Source of the DNA: Undaria pinnatifida | Taxonomy: Eukaryota > Sar > Phaeophyceae > Laminariales > Alariaceae | DNA: 64,000 bases | NCBI GenBank assembly: GCA_012845835.1 | Contig: JABAKD010000002.1 | Coordinates: 24,222,518-24,286,517 of the forward strand | Direction: 5' to 3' | Program-made: the position numbers and the translations under genes | Shown: one piece after another, positions 11,601-24,310 of the stretch | Layout of the letters: the number at the start of each line of letters is the position of its first letter | Position numbering within the stretch: position 1 is the stretch's first letter | The notes under the pieces: generated by a model | What the model was told of the DNA's origin: nothing | Databases searched by the model: none | The model's input: the letters and a program-made list of their open reading frames with translations, nothing else

Positions 11601-14600
11601 CAGCCATCCTGGGTGTTTCGGGTTACAACACCCCGCGACAGACATAATTGAAAACTCAACATACAACCCCTTCGGGGCTTCAACAGGGAAAAATGCAAAG
11701 AATACAAGATTGCAGCATCGACGACACGAAGCAGCCCGAGCTGCCGGAATAGGGGGGGTGTCTGAACTGCTATGCAGGTAGGTAGATGACCCACGCGCGT
11801 AGATCGTGGTGACCGTACTGCTTGCTCTTGCTATCATAGTTGCTTGATAACATCGCACTTCTGTTATCGTGGTGGTTAGCAATACATGGGCTCCCAATAG
11901 GGCTAAGAGCATCTCTTTCCAGCGCTGTTGCAAACGAGGACGGCCGGGCGGTGACATCTTGCGGTCTGTCCCTAACCAACGTGGATTGATTTGATTGCAA
12001 CGCGGTGTAGAAGGACGAGCGCGCACAGCCTAATTGGTTCCTACCAGACAGTAGCACCCGCAGCACGTACGTACTGTTCTGCTACACAGCCACAAACTTG
12101 GGGGTAACGTCGAAGACTGGCATGCCGGTGTGGGGAAAACTATGCAAAACCCCGACATAATTCGGATGGAGAACGCCTACTTGACAGTCTATACCCTGAT
12201 GTAAACGGTAAGCCCAGCATATTTCGGGGAAGAAAGCAAACGTGACGGTCTACCGCTGTGCATAGTACCCTCGTTTGAGCTCGTTGGTGTTACTTGTCTG
12301 GTTACTTGCGAGGTGGCTAACTTTTTACTTACATACCATGGTAACAGTTTTCAAGACGTTTTTCTTTTTGCTATACCAGTACCAGGCACCTGTTTTTTTG
12401 AACGTTCATAGGAACACCTGTGCTCCCCACTTACAACCTGCGACGCCCCCGGCATGTCAAACCAACCACATCCCGAAGGGAAACCTTGTAGGTACCGAAC
12501 ATCTTGACTGTTGTCGCCATGCCATCATCCACAAAATAACCCAGTTGGGGAGGCAACGGGCTTCAAGGACACACACGCCGCTGACGACACTGGGGTGAAG
12601 CAGTACACCAACAAGCGCCGTATTCAGCGTCGAACGGGCGGCTGCTCAAGTCATGCACAAACAGCGCTTGCGGCCTCATCATTGGGCGGAACTGGTACGA
12701 TGTGATCAACGCACGCCTGCTTTGCCCCCGGGCTTAATCGTACACTGCTCCTACACTTAAAAAACGTTCCACACTCGAAACTTCAGCAGTTTCGAGATAT
12801 ATTCGGATTGAGTATATTCCAAAGTCCAGAAATTTGTAGTTTTTGACTGTTACAGATTTCATTCTTTTCCGCATCGAAAACGCTTCCCAAGGTCTGTCAA
12901 ACGAGTTACTTATCGACGTGTTAATATGTGAATATAATTTACGAATAACCGGGTCACATGGAAGTGCCGGCGACAGGTGACATCGAAGTGCCGGCTACTT
13001 ACTAAAGAAAAATGAACCACATCGTCGCTCCCGTGCTGCTTCCGCATCTTGGGGGCCACCTCTTCCATGTTGAAAACACTGGACTACAACTCCACGAAAT
13101 GGTCTTAGATTCGAGGATACAGGGAATCTGTGCAATTTCATTCATCGGCTGGGGTGGGGGTCCTGCGTCGACCAAACCAGTCGAAACTGCGGATTTCATT
13201 ATCCCAGGCATCATCAGCTACCAGGTAAACTGGCCGTCGTTTGGAGAGACGGGATCCGCGGTTGGCGACTCGTCGAATTTCCAGATTTGCACCAAAAAAA
13301 AACGACATCTACATGTACTGCTGCTACCTGCTTCGTACCGCCTGTACATCAAAATTCCTCCTTCTACTATTGTAACACGCCTCCTTTTACTATACATTCA
13401 GATCACATAAATGATACGAGCAGCTGCTATACGAGTGCAATGCCAGGTACAAAGCATTACGAACGTCAACAGGTTTGTTCCACTGAAGGTGCCACGCGGG
13501 CGGCGACGCACCTCAACATCCGGGCTCCCTTCTCAGGGTTTTCCACAAACGCCAGCTTGTCCGCGAGGGGGAGCGCGGTCATCTCCCCGAACGAGCGCGC
13601 CAACACGTTGAGCAAGTGCTCCATGAAAGGCATGTACCGAAGCGGAAACTCCGGCCCCGCCACCGACCCCGTCCAAGGCAGATGAGGCCCCTCCTCGCCC
13701 GGGGGGCGCGTTGGCGCAACGGTGACCGAATCCAACGACGATTCGTCAACGCGAGGCCCCGTAGCCACCTGGGGTGGCGTGACGCGGGGGGGTGGGGGTC
13801 ACTATCATGTATGATTGCATTTTTAGACCGTAGCAGACCTGGGGGGGGGGATCTTGTGGCATGGGAAAAAGCACTGGTGCGGTCGAGGAAGCTTAAGCTT
13901 GGTCCATGAGAGTCTCCATGCAGCCCGAAGTGTCGGGGCTATTAATTGGCAAACACTACCAGGGGCTGTTGTATGTCATGGTCATGTGCCATGCGTCGCG
14001 TGTAAACGAGGGTTTGCTTCGTAACAGGAGTACGTCGAAACTAAAAAGTGATTGGGAGCATAAGGCGACACACTTGGTACAGCAGAGCAACTGGTACGAG
14101 GGTGACTCCCAACCCTAACCCCGACCCTAACCCAGCTCGGCGAGGGCTACCACCCTTCGCGCGGGTGTTGGATGGTCTCAAATTAATGTCTGCGGGCCCC
14201 GTGGACCATCTACGAAAACGTATTACTTTTGGTACTTTATCTGGTATGTTTGGGGTGGTGAGAATGCGGTCAAGTCTGCTGCTGGGTACCCTACGACTGC
14301 TGGTGTCTTCATAGGACGTACCCCTGAGGTACGTATTTTTTGCGATTTCTTATATTTCATCTTCTTTTCTTTCCTTTTGTTTCTTTTTCCAATTGACTTG
14401 AGTCTGAAGTGCGCATGCAGAGTGAGAGGTGCTACGCGTAATATTATAAAAAATGAAAATACACTCCAGCTGTGAGATCGAAGATTTTGTCGAAACTCAT
14501 CTTTGCAAGCTGTGTGTGATATTCCGATCGCGCGCATTACGAGTGTGTGTCCTCATTAAGGATATAGGTCGGCGACTCCCCTTACAACTACAGTGTAGCT

Positions 14601-16149
14601 ATCAGGGTCAACAGGGTGATTTTAGTCAGTCTGTGCGCGGAAACTATAAAACCCGTTTCTGAGGGGGACAAAATCTGGCAGCTGTGGAGGTGTATCTTTT
14701 ATCAAGTGAATCTTGTAAGTCGAATAACCGGTGAGGGGGGGGGGGGAGTTTTGGACGTGGGGGCCTGGTTTTGATCAAAAGCGAGCGGGTTTGGAGGGGG
14801 GGGAGGGGGGGAGGGGGGGGCAATTTGTGCACGTAATATATACGGGGTGTCTTTTCTGGGTGGCAAGAGTTGTCGGATTGTTAGGCGCGAGAAGTGAGAC
14901 GTATATGTGCCACTATGGACCTGGCACATCGTAGGCCGACTCCCGAATTCACTTTTTTATGTTTTTCTGGCGAAGGCATGAATTGCGTCAGCTACGATAT
15001 ACGAGTATGCGTGTTTGTTTGTGTCTGTCCCTGGGGTTTTCCTCAGCTCCATAAAATAGGAGCCTGTCCTGTGACCAGGGACTTGATAATGTAAGAACAC
15101 TATTACATCAGGGGCATGTACATGGGCCATGACGGCAAAAATCTTCCTCGTTATCGACATAATCTTGCCCCAGGGTACTGCAAACAACAAATGGTGTGTG
15201 ACGGCGTAAAGGGTTAACACGCACGGTGAGTTCCGGTGCGCGACACAAGCCCCTTTCCTGCCGAGGGTGGCCCACACAGCAGACAACTCAACGCGGGGCG
15301 AAACTATAGCTCCAGAGCACCATCTATTGCGCACGTACGTACCTGGTACTCAGGGGGAAAACAGGTTAAACTGACGATTACAGTACAGCATCATCCACAA
15401 GGAGCAGCTCCCAACTATCAACAATGCAAAGCAAGGACCTGTATGACACGTTCGCACCATGATGATACTAGTATTGCTGCACGCTCTTGCTAGACGGGTG
15501 ATTGTTTATACCTATGTTCTCGTTTTTCTACGTAGTAGGTCCTGTGTCCTGTGGGTCCAGGGTCCCAAAAACTCGAACCTGTGCGAGCTGCGAGGCAAAC
15601 ATTGAAAATGCACATGGTGGGAGTTTCGAGAAAATAAAACATGCGAGAGCTACGATGACGAGTACTATTAATAATAACGCTGCAGTTGTACACAATTGGG
15701 CGAACTCTAGAGCCAAACCTGCTTGTTTGTGTACTGCTTTGTAAATCGAGACATGTTTCATGTTTCGTTAGATACCCACCAGGATGCATGCACCTGGATC
15801 TGCCCCCTGACTTACAGTGCATGTACAAGGCAAGAGGTATCTGTCGATGTTATCGAGTGCTCACGCTCACCATATGTACGACATAGTCCCCTCGCCATCT
15901 CCACCGGGCTGCCCCTGCTCTGTCCCCTCTCTCCGCCCTGCTAGCGCGATACTTGACAGCGCCACCTTTCGCATTTCGGGCCGACGGCGCCAACGTCGCC
16001 GACGGCACCACGAAGCTCCTACCACAAGGGAGACACAATGCTACATATGCAGCCATAACAACGAACGTACAGAGGGTCCGTCTCCTTCGCCGGCTTCTCC
16101 CTCCTCGGTTGAAAGGTGCCTCCCGCCGATCCACGATTCGCCCAGACAT
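8680..16149 (-). CDS. Plastid-targeted ferredoxin-dependent bilin reductase (HY2/PebA/PebB/PcyA family)
   Basis: Five exons join in phase: 16149-15871, 13768-13512, 10810-10604, 9718-9605 and 9049-8680 (stop TGA), giving 408 residues from the ATG at 16149. Starts at 16197 and 16056 are also possible. Exon 1 has an Arg-rich stretch, a hydrophobic core (TLCTFVVMAAYVALCL) and GRSFVVPSATLAPSARNAK, like the bipartite heterokont plastid presequence with Phe after the signal cleavage site. The mature part shows LAFVENPEKGARM, SPQVRKVRLTYFDAGDKV, FPLMGIDLISFGDKHL, VDVQPL (the conserved Asp), RFYDSARFFSDDMLFGR and RDPAHGLFRNYYGEAFAEEF followed by MDKFLFEL. The family reduces biliverdin to phycobilins or phytochromobilin with ferredoxin electrons. 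YPD stands where PcyA has its catalytic FPE Glu, and the C-terminal block looks nearer HY2/PebB than PcyA. Exon 1 is the least certain part. Confidence 0.85.
9100..9212. repeat. G-rich tract in the last intron of the bilin reductase gene
   Basis: Runs of G with single A or T interruptions (G3-G12). It lies in the 9604-9050 intron and is a candidate G-quadruplex-forming stretch on the plus strand. Confidence 0.7.
10811..13511 (-). other. 2.7-kb intron of the bilin reductase gene
   Basis: Donor gtgcgt at 13511 and acceptor aacag before 10810 define a phase-2 intron (ag|c, Ser). It holds an unrecognised plus-strand open frame at 13012-13410 whose 5' part (GWGGGPASTKPVETADF) has some coding look and runs into cag|gtaaac at about 13223. 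This could be a relic exon, but nothing supports expression. The rest shows no gene. Confidence 0.6.
14455..14735 (+). repeat. Dispersed repeat family A, copy 1
   Basis: Full-length copy. Landmarks in order: ctccagctgtgagatcgaag, ctcattaaggatataggtcg, agggtcaacagggtg, ggaaactataaaacccg, gacaaaatctggcagctgtg, and a tail near cttgtaagtcgaataaccgg. The same order recurs in both orientations at 44-61 kb. Confidence 0.85.
14884..15095 (-). repeat. Dispersed repeat family B, inverted copy
   Basis: This segment matches the reverse complement of 60010-60230 over about 200 bp (ctatggacctggcacatcgt, catgaattgcgtcagct, cctgtcctgtgaccaggga). Confidence 0.85.
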
Positions 16150-16605
16150 TGCGCTACATGGTGCGGGCATGCTGCTCTGCGGCGCGCAGATAGCCATTAG
16201 GGAGGACGAAGCTACAAACCCTCCTGTGCTCGCCAACCAGCCCGGTGTACGCTAAGAACGAATCGGGTGGCGATTCAATTCCAGCGTTGGTGCCGTGCTG
16301 TCCTCCTCTCGGTTTGGCGAGGCAAAAGTTACGCAGAACCCGTCTCTTGTTGAATCTGTTTCTGCGCTATCTCAGGTCGTTTGCCATTGGATCTGCATCA
16401 ACGTCTCAATTTGCCCACTTTCGGACCTGAAAATGCCTTCCATCATCTTAACAAAAGTTTTTTATTGCGCCGCAGAAATTCGTTTGGAGCCGTCGTGCTG
16501 CTGTCTGTGCAGCACGAGTTCATCGTAGCAGGTAGTAAGTAGGCCGTCGGTAGTATATACCAGTAATACGGCACGTGTGTGCCGAACCGTGAGAACCTCG
16601 CGGCT
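16150..16605. promoter_or_regulatory. Putative bidirectional promoter region between divergent genes
   Basis: About 0.4 kb separates the likely 5' end of the bilin reductase gene (minus) from the first ATG of the tandem-domain gene (plus, 16606). No TATA box or known element was recognised; the call rests only on the head-to-head arrangement. If the bilin reductase begins at the 16197 ATG the interval is slightly shorter. Confidence 0.35.
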
Positions 16606-19600
16606 ATGGTTGAGATGGACGGCATTATCCCACGCAGGGTTCGCAGAAGACCAACCGCGTGGATAAGACCACTGGGTTACCTGGCAAGCATCCGCGGTGT
16701 GCCAGCTTTCAGCAGCACCGCAGCCGTGTTGCAGTCAGCCTCTCGTACTACGGCACTCGCGAACAATTGCCCCGTCTTCTTGCGCCGTCGATCTGCGGGG
16801 GTGCCATGCGTCGACCGGGGCAGCTGTAGCGCATTAGGTTGCAGCAGAGGGAGGCGAGGAACCGCTGGGGATGGCTCCTGGAAGCTGTGCTCCTCGGTAG
16901 GTGAAAACATTGGGAAGGAGAGCGAGGATGACGACGGCGACGGTGTTAGTCTATTTCCAGGTGGGTGGGGTCCAAACTCACCGAAGGAACAGCGCACCAA
17001 CACTAACTACTGCTACACCCCATGCTTGTATGTCTAGGCATCATCTGCCATCTGAGTCAGTGCCGTGCTGTACCAACGGCCGTCGTGAGATGGAGCAACA
17101 CACTTTGCAACGCGAAAGGCAGTTGAGAAGATCCCCGACCACTTTCTCCCGATCGATGTGAACGCTGTCAATAGAACACCCGTCCCGCCTGCTGTACCTA
17201 CCCACCTTCCATTCGATTTCGTTTTGGGAACAGCTCGTATACCTCTCGCGAGAGCAGGCGATAGTGCACACGCTCCCGACGTCTCCATGCCATTGGGTGC
17301 ATGTGCGTAATCTGTACCTTGTATAGTCTACCGGTTTAGCGTACTCGAGGCATGCGTTCAAAGTGCAGCCCAGGGCTCAACTTGTTGTACTGCTTTTCTG
17401 TGCCTGTGTTCCGGAACCGCCGACGGCGTTGCATATTGTGCACGCTGCTCTGCAGTACCCCTGGGATGTATGTGACGCACACAAGAAAACGTGCCGCCTT
17501 TTGCGGGTGTTGATATAACAGCAGCACCGCCTTTTGCGGGTATTGATATAACAGCAGCACCGCCTTTTGCGGGTATTGATATAACAGCAGCACCGCCTTT
17601 GATCAACGCCGCGGCCGCTCGAACGACTGACGAAAACTCGCACGTAAAGACCTGTCGGCTGGTATAGTACTCATCACTGGCCTACTCATTCACGACTAAA
17701 GACTTACGTATAGACCGGTTAGTTATTATGAAAAAGGTATCATATAACATCCCTCATCCCTCATCCCTCCCGTAGAAAAAGGCTACTTCGTATACTCGTA
17801 CCAGGTATGCTAAATATGGCGGTTTGGAGTTATTTCCCCCGGGGCGTTTCTCCGTTTTTTCATATTCCGCGAACGGCAAGAATTCTGCGAACGGCGCGTG
17901 GATTTGTGAACGCGAGCGTGCGTGGAACGCGTAACATGCATCCATGAGTGATACTGTAAGTAGGCTTGTGGGCAGTACTACTGCTGTAGGTAACCAACGT
18001 GACAACCGTAAGTGAGTAGCGCGTATAGCTAACACCACCGCGGGTACACACGTTTACGTTTATGTTGAGTTGGCAGGCGTTTCGAATTGACCCATCATGG
18101 TTTCCAGCAGCTGCCAACTCGGAGCGCGTCCACGCGTTTCGAATTGACCCATCATGGTTTCCAGCAGCTGCCAACTCGGAGCGCGTCCACGCTCCGGCAC
18201 CCTGCACCTCGCTGTTGGGCGAGCAACATTCAAACGCCTCCGCTGCGGCTGCTGCAGGCTCTACGGTAGCAGCGTGTCGCACCAGATCCAATGATTGGCT
18301 GCTGTCCCGTTTGCGCTTCGTTATCGCGTCACTCGCGTTTATCGGATGCGTTCTCGAGGTGGACGCTTTAACGAAGACGGGCTTTATTGAATTCAATACC
18401 TGAACAGCCCGCTGGCTGTAAAAACACGTTATGTATGGGAGTGTTTCCTGTTTCGTGCCACCTGCAACTAATTTTCAACACGTGCAAGGGCAGTTGGTGC
18501 GTTTTGAGACGTCCAATCAGCAACGGCGCCCGTTAAGATCCATGGCGTGGCATCTTGCGTACGGACATCGCTCGTAGAGGGTGCGCGTCGCTCGACATTC
18601 CGCGGCGAGCAGGCAGGAGGCACTGCTGTGGTGTGACCAACCCTATCGCCTGCGGCTCCGCTTGTCCCCGCCTCGAGCGGACCCGCAACGCCAAGGAATG
18701 TTCAAAGAAGGACACTAAAGGAGGCGACGATAGGGGAGATCGACTCCGACACTCCCCCTCAAAAGTCTGCCCTCCGCCGGGCTTATTGCCTGACGCCAAA
18801 GGTCATATCGCTCCCGTGGTTTGCGTGCGTCCTCTGAGTTTTGCGATGTCATACCGTTCAACTTTCTCTTTTTCCCTCGGCAATTGCGACGAATGTGCAA
18901 CGCAATACCAGGTAATCCCGTCAACTCATAAACGTCGTCAAGGAAACTACTAATAAACCAGATACGGGTGCGTTTTTGCTTTGGTTTGCACAGACACGCT
19001 CGGGCCTACGGCGCCAATGGGGGTGACCGCCGAATCCTGGGAGCGCGTGAAGCGCTCAGCTCGGGATAAGCGGCTCGAAGACGAGCGCTTATCCCCCAGC
19101 CCAAGGCATTCGCCGAAACACGTGGCCACTGTGACTATCCAGGTAGGTCGGGAAGAGATGTGCCCAAGGTGCTTTGCGGTGTTGTGTTTTGCGGCGACGG
19201 TTTTGGGGAAGGTCGTGTAAGGCGCTGCCTGCTGACGCTTACCGTAAAGCCTTTAGAACTGTGGAGACTACGTGTAGGATGGTTTTTGCGGTGGTGCAAG
19301 GGTCAACCGCAGCCGTTACCACTGAAGCTGTTGGTGCTGCAGCGGCGTCGACAGTGTGGCCTCCTTGTTTTTGGCCTGGTACACGACCGTGCAGCCGGCT
19401 TGACGTTGTGTAGTGTTGTTGTCTGGCGCCGCTCTACCGTATCATGCACGTACTTCGCGTGATGACTTGCCGGCAGCTGTTTGCGTCATGTGGCACCGGT
19501 CCAATGCGCTCGCTATCATAGCTGTCCTGCCATGCATCCGCTCCTTGGCAGACGTACGGTGCAACCCATCCTTGTCTGCGTGGTGCGTATTTCACACACG

Positions 19601-22600
19601 TGCGCACGCACGCAGGAGTAGTGCTCGCACCATTATCCAGTAGGCAGGGGGGGCGCGGCACGGAGTAGACGCAGAGACGCGCAAGCTAACACTTTTATTT
19701 TTGTCCTCCGCACAGCTGCTGCTCTGATTTGGGCGCTCTTCGTCTTCCTGTTGGATTGTTGCCGTCACGGATACCGCTACCGTTTCCGTTACTGCTACCG
19801 ATATCGCTACCGCTTTTGTTACCGCTGCTGTTACCGTTGCCGGTACTGTTACCGTTTTCGCCATTATTACCGTTACCGATACAGGTGCCGTTAATGTCAT
19901 CGTTGCCGTTTCCACTACCATTACCGTTACTGTTACCGTTACCGTTACCGTTTCACTCACTTTCTTTCTCCCCCACCCCCTCTCCGTGGCGGTGTATGTT
20001 GCTTGCTCCCTTCGCAGGCCCTCGGCCGTAACGACGTCCCGTACCCGAACCACGGCTGCGAGGTGGCGATAAGGTTCTCCAGCGCCTCCAACCCGGCCTC
20101 CGGCTTCACACCGGGCGGCATGCGCACGTATCTGGACGACCCGAGGTGTGACCGCACTGCGTGCAAGTGTTGGACCCCCACAGTCTCTCACAGTGATGGT
20201 GGTACAACAGAGGGTAGGGGCCGCAGTCGTACAGCAGCAGAGCTCCTTCCGAGCCTCGCGCTTCTTTTGGCTGGCGATGGACCGTTACCCCCTCACCCGC
20301 TCCCCCCTCGTGCGTTTTTTTTTTCCCTCACGGTTTTTCGCGCTGGCCGCCGGGCACGTCAGGGTGGCGGGGGCTGGTTTTGGGGCAGCAGTCAGCTGCC
20401 TTTGCGTGCCGTAGAAGTAAGCCTGTTGTATCGTTTATTTCGTCTTCGGTTTGTTTGATTCGCCACGGGTATTTCGTTTTAAAAGTACATACCCGCTACC
20501 CTACGTTACACTTCGTCCGGCTACACCACACCACGGCACGACACACCACACCACGGCACAACAGCATCCGTAGCCAAAGCACAAAAACACACCTGTGGAC
20601 AAAACGTGTGACCTGATGCACGCCCCCCCCACCGCTCCGCCATCCCCAACTGGGCGCTCAAACGCTGTTGCGCCGGCGCCCCCTCTCCCCTCTTTGTGCA
20701 CCCCAACTTGAAGCATCCCCCTCTCCCCTCTCCCCTCTTTGTTGACCCCAACCTTAAGCATGACTTTCTATCGAATCCTGGGCGATTGGGACGAGATGGG
20801 CCCCCCGGGAGACACCGACATGGACGACGAGGAAGGCAGGGCCTACCAGCAGGTACGCCAGAGGTCGGCGATGATGCGCATCTAGAGACCCCGTACCCCC
20901 TGGATTCGGCGTTGTTTTTTGGTGATATCCGATGGTGTCGGTTTGGGCGTAGGCGCGTGGCTGACTCGGGGCCGGTTTCCGCGGGGGAGCAAGCACCGCA
21001 GGGGTGTTGACGAAGTCTACGAGCGCGTGGTCATGCGCGCGCCCGTTGTTATGGGGCTGCCGCCGCCGCAGCAGCAGCAGTGACAGAGTGCTTGGATCCT
21101 GCAGTAGTTGATCAAGGTTTGATCTGACCGGGTTGCCTGGGGCTGCATCTGGAGCCGGTAGAACGCTTCACGTTTTGAGACGCCTGATCCTCCGCCGGCT
21201 TCAGGCCGTGGAATGCACGCGCGCACGCATGCACACGCCCGCGCGCTTTTCATCGTACCCTCGTTTGTCCGTCCTCACCGCTCCGCTCACGACAGCGAAA
21301 CAATGTTTTAGGTTTGAGCTTCGACGCTTTTTTTTCAGCCCCTTCCGTGCCTCCGCACCTCGCTCCCTCCCCCCTTGACTCTCGTTTCAACCTACCCGCC
21401 CCCCGGCCCGGAACGCGCCTCCTCCCTCTTGTCGAATTGTTTTGCAATAGATCCGAGTACGAAGGGAAAAGGACCCTGCTTGGAGCGTGGTGAATATGGA
21501 CCTTGTACGAGAGGATGGGTGCTGGCTGATAGAGCGGCTGTGGGTAAGTGCGTGGAGGTCAAGTCGGGGGAGGAGGGACCCGTTCGGTCACGCGTCTGCG
21601 ATCATGGCCGGAGGCACGGAGGCCGCGCTTTGTCTCCGCCGGCTACGATGGTGGACAGCAGATAGTGATGACAGTGGCATCTCGCGTCTCGCTGACCGTG
21701 GCGTGGAAAACAACATTAGTGCCGCCTTCGGGCTTCAATTGACCAAAGGAGGAGATGACGATAAAGCAACTGGGACGTGAGGAAATAGGAAATTATCCCT
21801 CCCTCCCTCCCTCCCTCCCTCTGTCCCTCCCAGGCATCAGTAACAGCAACGTTTACAGGCCCATTTGGTTTCAGCTGGCTCAGCGGTTTCCCCAGTCCAG
21901 TAGGTTACTTTCTTTGCGTGCTCGAAACCAGTGATGCGTGGCGTTCGCCGCAGACCAGCTGATTTTTTTTAATACCATTGCAGCTACCCACGCAAGTGCT
22001 GAAACAAGGTGTCTCCACCTTGTACTTTGCCATTCACCCCTTCAAATGACAGCAGTGCCGCTTTTCCTTAATTTGATGGCATTTTTTTCAAATTTTTATT
22101 CAGGTCGACGACAAGAGCGTTGCGGGCGGACGAACGGGAGAAGGGAACGAGTCGCCTCCGCGACCCCTCACAGTAGCAGAGCTGTTCGACGAGGACCGGC
22201 TGGAGATGATGTCGTGCAAGTACGCGGATTACGACCCGGCGCGCCTCGCCGCCGCGGGAGGGGACTGGCTAGAGGAACGCCCGAACACCTCTCTTTCTCC
22301 CAAGGCGGTGAGTGCTTTTTTTGTTGCTGTTTCTTTCTTGTTGCGTGCGGGGGCGGAGCGGCGAGGGGGGGGGGGGGGTTGGCAATGGTGATATAGCTAT
22401 GATGCTCGACGCTCACATGGAGAAACATCGTACTTCGATTGATGAGACCGTTCGTTTTGGGGTTCTTTTTTATCGCGTGCCGTTAACGCTATTGCTATTG
22501 CTACTACTGTAAAAAAAGTGATCCTACTCTAATGCCTAGAGATTTCTCTCGATGAACACGGGTGGAGTTCTGCAAGGGTTAAGGGTCTATTTGGTGGCTG

Positions 22601-24215
22601 ATAATGCCAGGAGTTCCACACGCCGCCGCCGGTCTACTGTGCACACGTTGCCCCCCCCCCCCCCCTTTTGTCCAACAGCGTGCATTTTTTGCTACGCTGC
22701 ACGTTAGGGTTTCCGCGGCTACTACGGGCATCTACTCTCTACTCCACTCGCCAAACATGACCAATGTGTGTGCTGAATCGGACTCCGCCTTTATTTCTGC
22801 ACACGGCACCACGGTACTTTCTCTTCTGCTGCTGTATACAGGTGGCCTTGACCTGTATCATATCTCTCCGTCAGAACGACAGCGCCCCGGCGCCAAATCT
22901 CCGGAGAAATGAGGGGTGCGAGCGCGTGATTCGGTTTTGCTCGCCCACCAACGTCGCCAGCACCCTCACGCCGGCGCATTTCGCTAAGGTTGGGGTTTGC
23001 ATGTTTTGAGCTGTGTTCTGGAATAGTTAGGGGGGGGCGATAGGGGAGTTGTCGTGTCATGTATGGCCGTAGTCCGCAGGACCATAGACGCTCGCATCCC
23101 TACAGTACCGGGACGGAGCACGTCGGGTTTTCACCGACCATGCACATGTCGCGTGCATATAAAAGGGGGCGGGCGGGGGGGGGTCTGTGTTTGTCTGTTG
23201 ACACACGCGCGCGGCCCAAGGAACGAGGTAGTGCAGGAGGGCGGTGGAGGTGGGAAGGTAAAGGGAGGGTTCGAATCTAGTTCGTGATGGAGAGCCGCGA
23301 CACTGCCAACGCAGCGCAGCGCGCTGCGGGTCTCTCTGCGGATAGTTTTTCTCGACGGCTGACGGGTCAATGCGGGTCATTCTTCCTACTTTTTGTAGTA
23401 CCTCAACTGGTCGTACTCACAGCTGATGTATTTGAAATATTTTGATAAGACAACTTGAACCTTTCAACTCCCTTGCTTTTCCCCTTCACCCCCCCCCCCC
23501 CCCAGCTTACTCCACGTTTGACGGCGGGACGATGCCCACGCCCGTGCTCTTTGCGTTCTTTGATCGCAACGTATCTTGCTACGGGTACATGAATACCGGT
23601 GTTGCTTCCAAATGGAAAAGTTACCCAGCTTCAACATCCAGCCTGCTTTCATCATTATATCTCCCCTAGAACTGAGAATATTATCGTCATCCTAGGAGAC
23701 AGATGGTGGCCACAGGCGGCAAACCAGGCAGGGAATAAGATAAGCTTGTTTTTTCATTGCAATACGTGGAAACAACGTAATGAGCGCGCAACTGTTGGAG
23801 GTGGTTCCAGTAGAAGTAGGAACGGTGCTCCTTCTCGAAAGGGATTCGGGGTCAAAGGTCAAATGACTAAGGCAAGCAATAATTCAGTACGTCTCCCTCC
23901 CTCCCAACCCCGCCCCCCGCCGCCCCCTGCCCTCGCCACGCTCTCCTTTGTTCGGCGGGGTCTCCACCCACGCACTTGTTACTTGCATTCTTTGATGATC
24001 GTGATCGTGAAGTATCTGACCGACCCGTGGTACGCCATCTTCAAGGAGTGGGACGAGCTGGCGTTTCACAGCGAGGAAGTTTCTGACGATGGGAATACAG
24101 CAGACCTAGTGGTGCGAAGGAAATAATCCGTGCAGTACCGCCGTAGTTCACGCTCGTTCTTTTTTTCTTCATTTCTTGTTTTTTTGGCGCTGTGTTTTTT
24201 CTTTCTTCGTTTTAT

Positions 24216-24310
<95 letters not shown>

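Larger units (their letters stand above)
13769..15870. other. First intron of the bilin reductase gene, with dispersed repeats
   Basis: Bounded by a gtgagc donor at 15870 and a ccccag acceptor before 13768, phase 0. It contains a copy of repeat family A (about 14455-14735), an inverted copy of family B (14884-15095), a short telomere-like run (accctaaccc-type, around 14115-14130) and G-rich homopolymers near 14736 and 14798. No other exon was recognised. Confidence 0.55.
16961..18993 (+). other. First intron of the tandem-domain gene
   Basis: The gtgggt donor at 16961 and tttgcacag acceptor before 18994 give a phase-1 junction making Asp. It carries the 33-bp and 57-bp tandem repeats listed separately. 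A GC-rich open stretch at about 18555-18916 ends in cag|gtaatc and might be an alternative or cryptic exon, but its phase does not fit exon 2. Confidence 0.55.

Noticed and set aside
13012-13410. 132-codon plus-strand open frame inside a bilin reductase intron
   Set aside because: No family recognised and no partner exons. Recorded only as a possible relic.
18841-18916. Possible exon ending cag|gtaatc, plus strand
   Set aside because: Its phase (0) does not fit the next exon at 18994, which needs phase 1, whereas 16606-16960 fits.
19592-20191. 199-codon minus-strand open frame rich in Val and Thr
   Set aside because: Produced by the GTTACC microsatellite and antisense to the exon at 20018-20145.
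23259-23285. gggttcgaatctag resembling a tRNA B box
   Set aside because: No A box or pairing stems at the right distance.
23505-23600. Exon-like stretch after a C-run and cag, plus strand
   Set aside because: The two halves of the tandem-domain protein align without it, and joining 22988 to 24013 keeps the phase. It could still be a cryptic exon.
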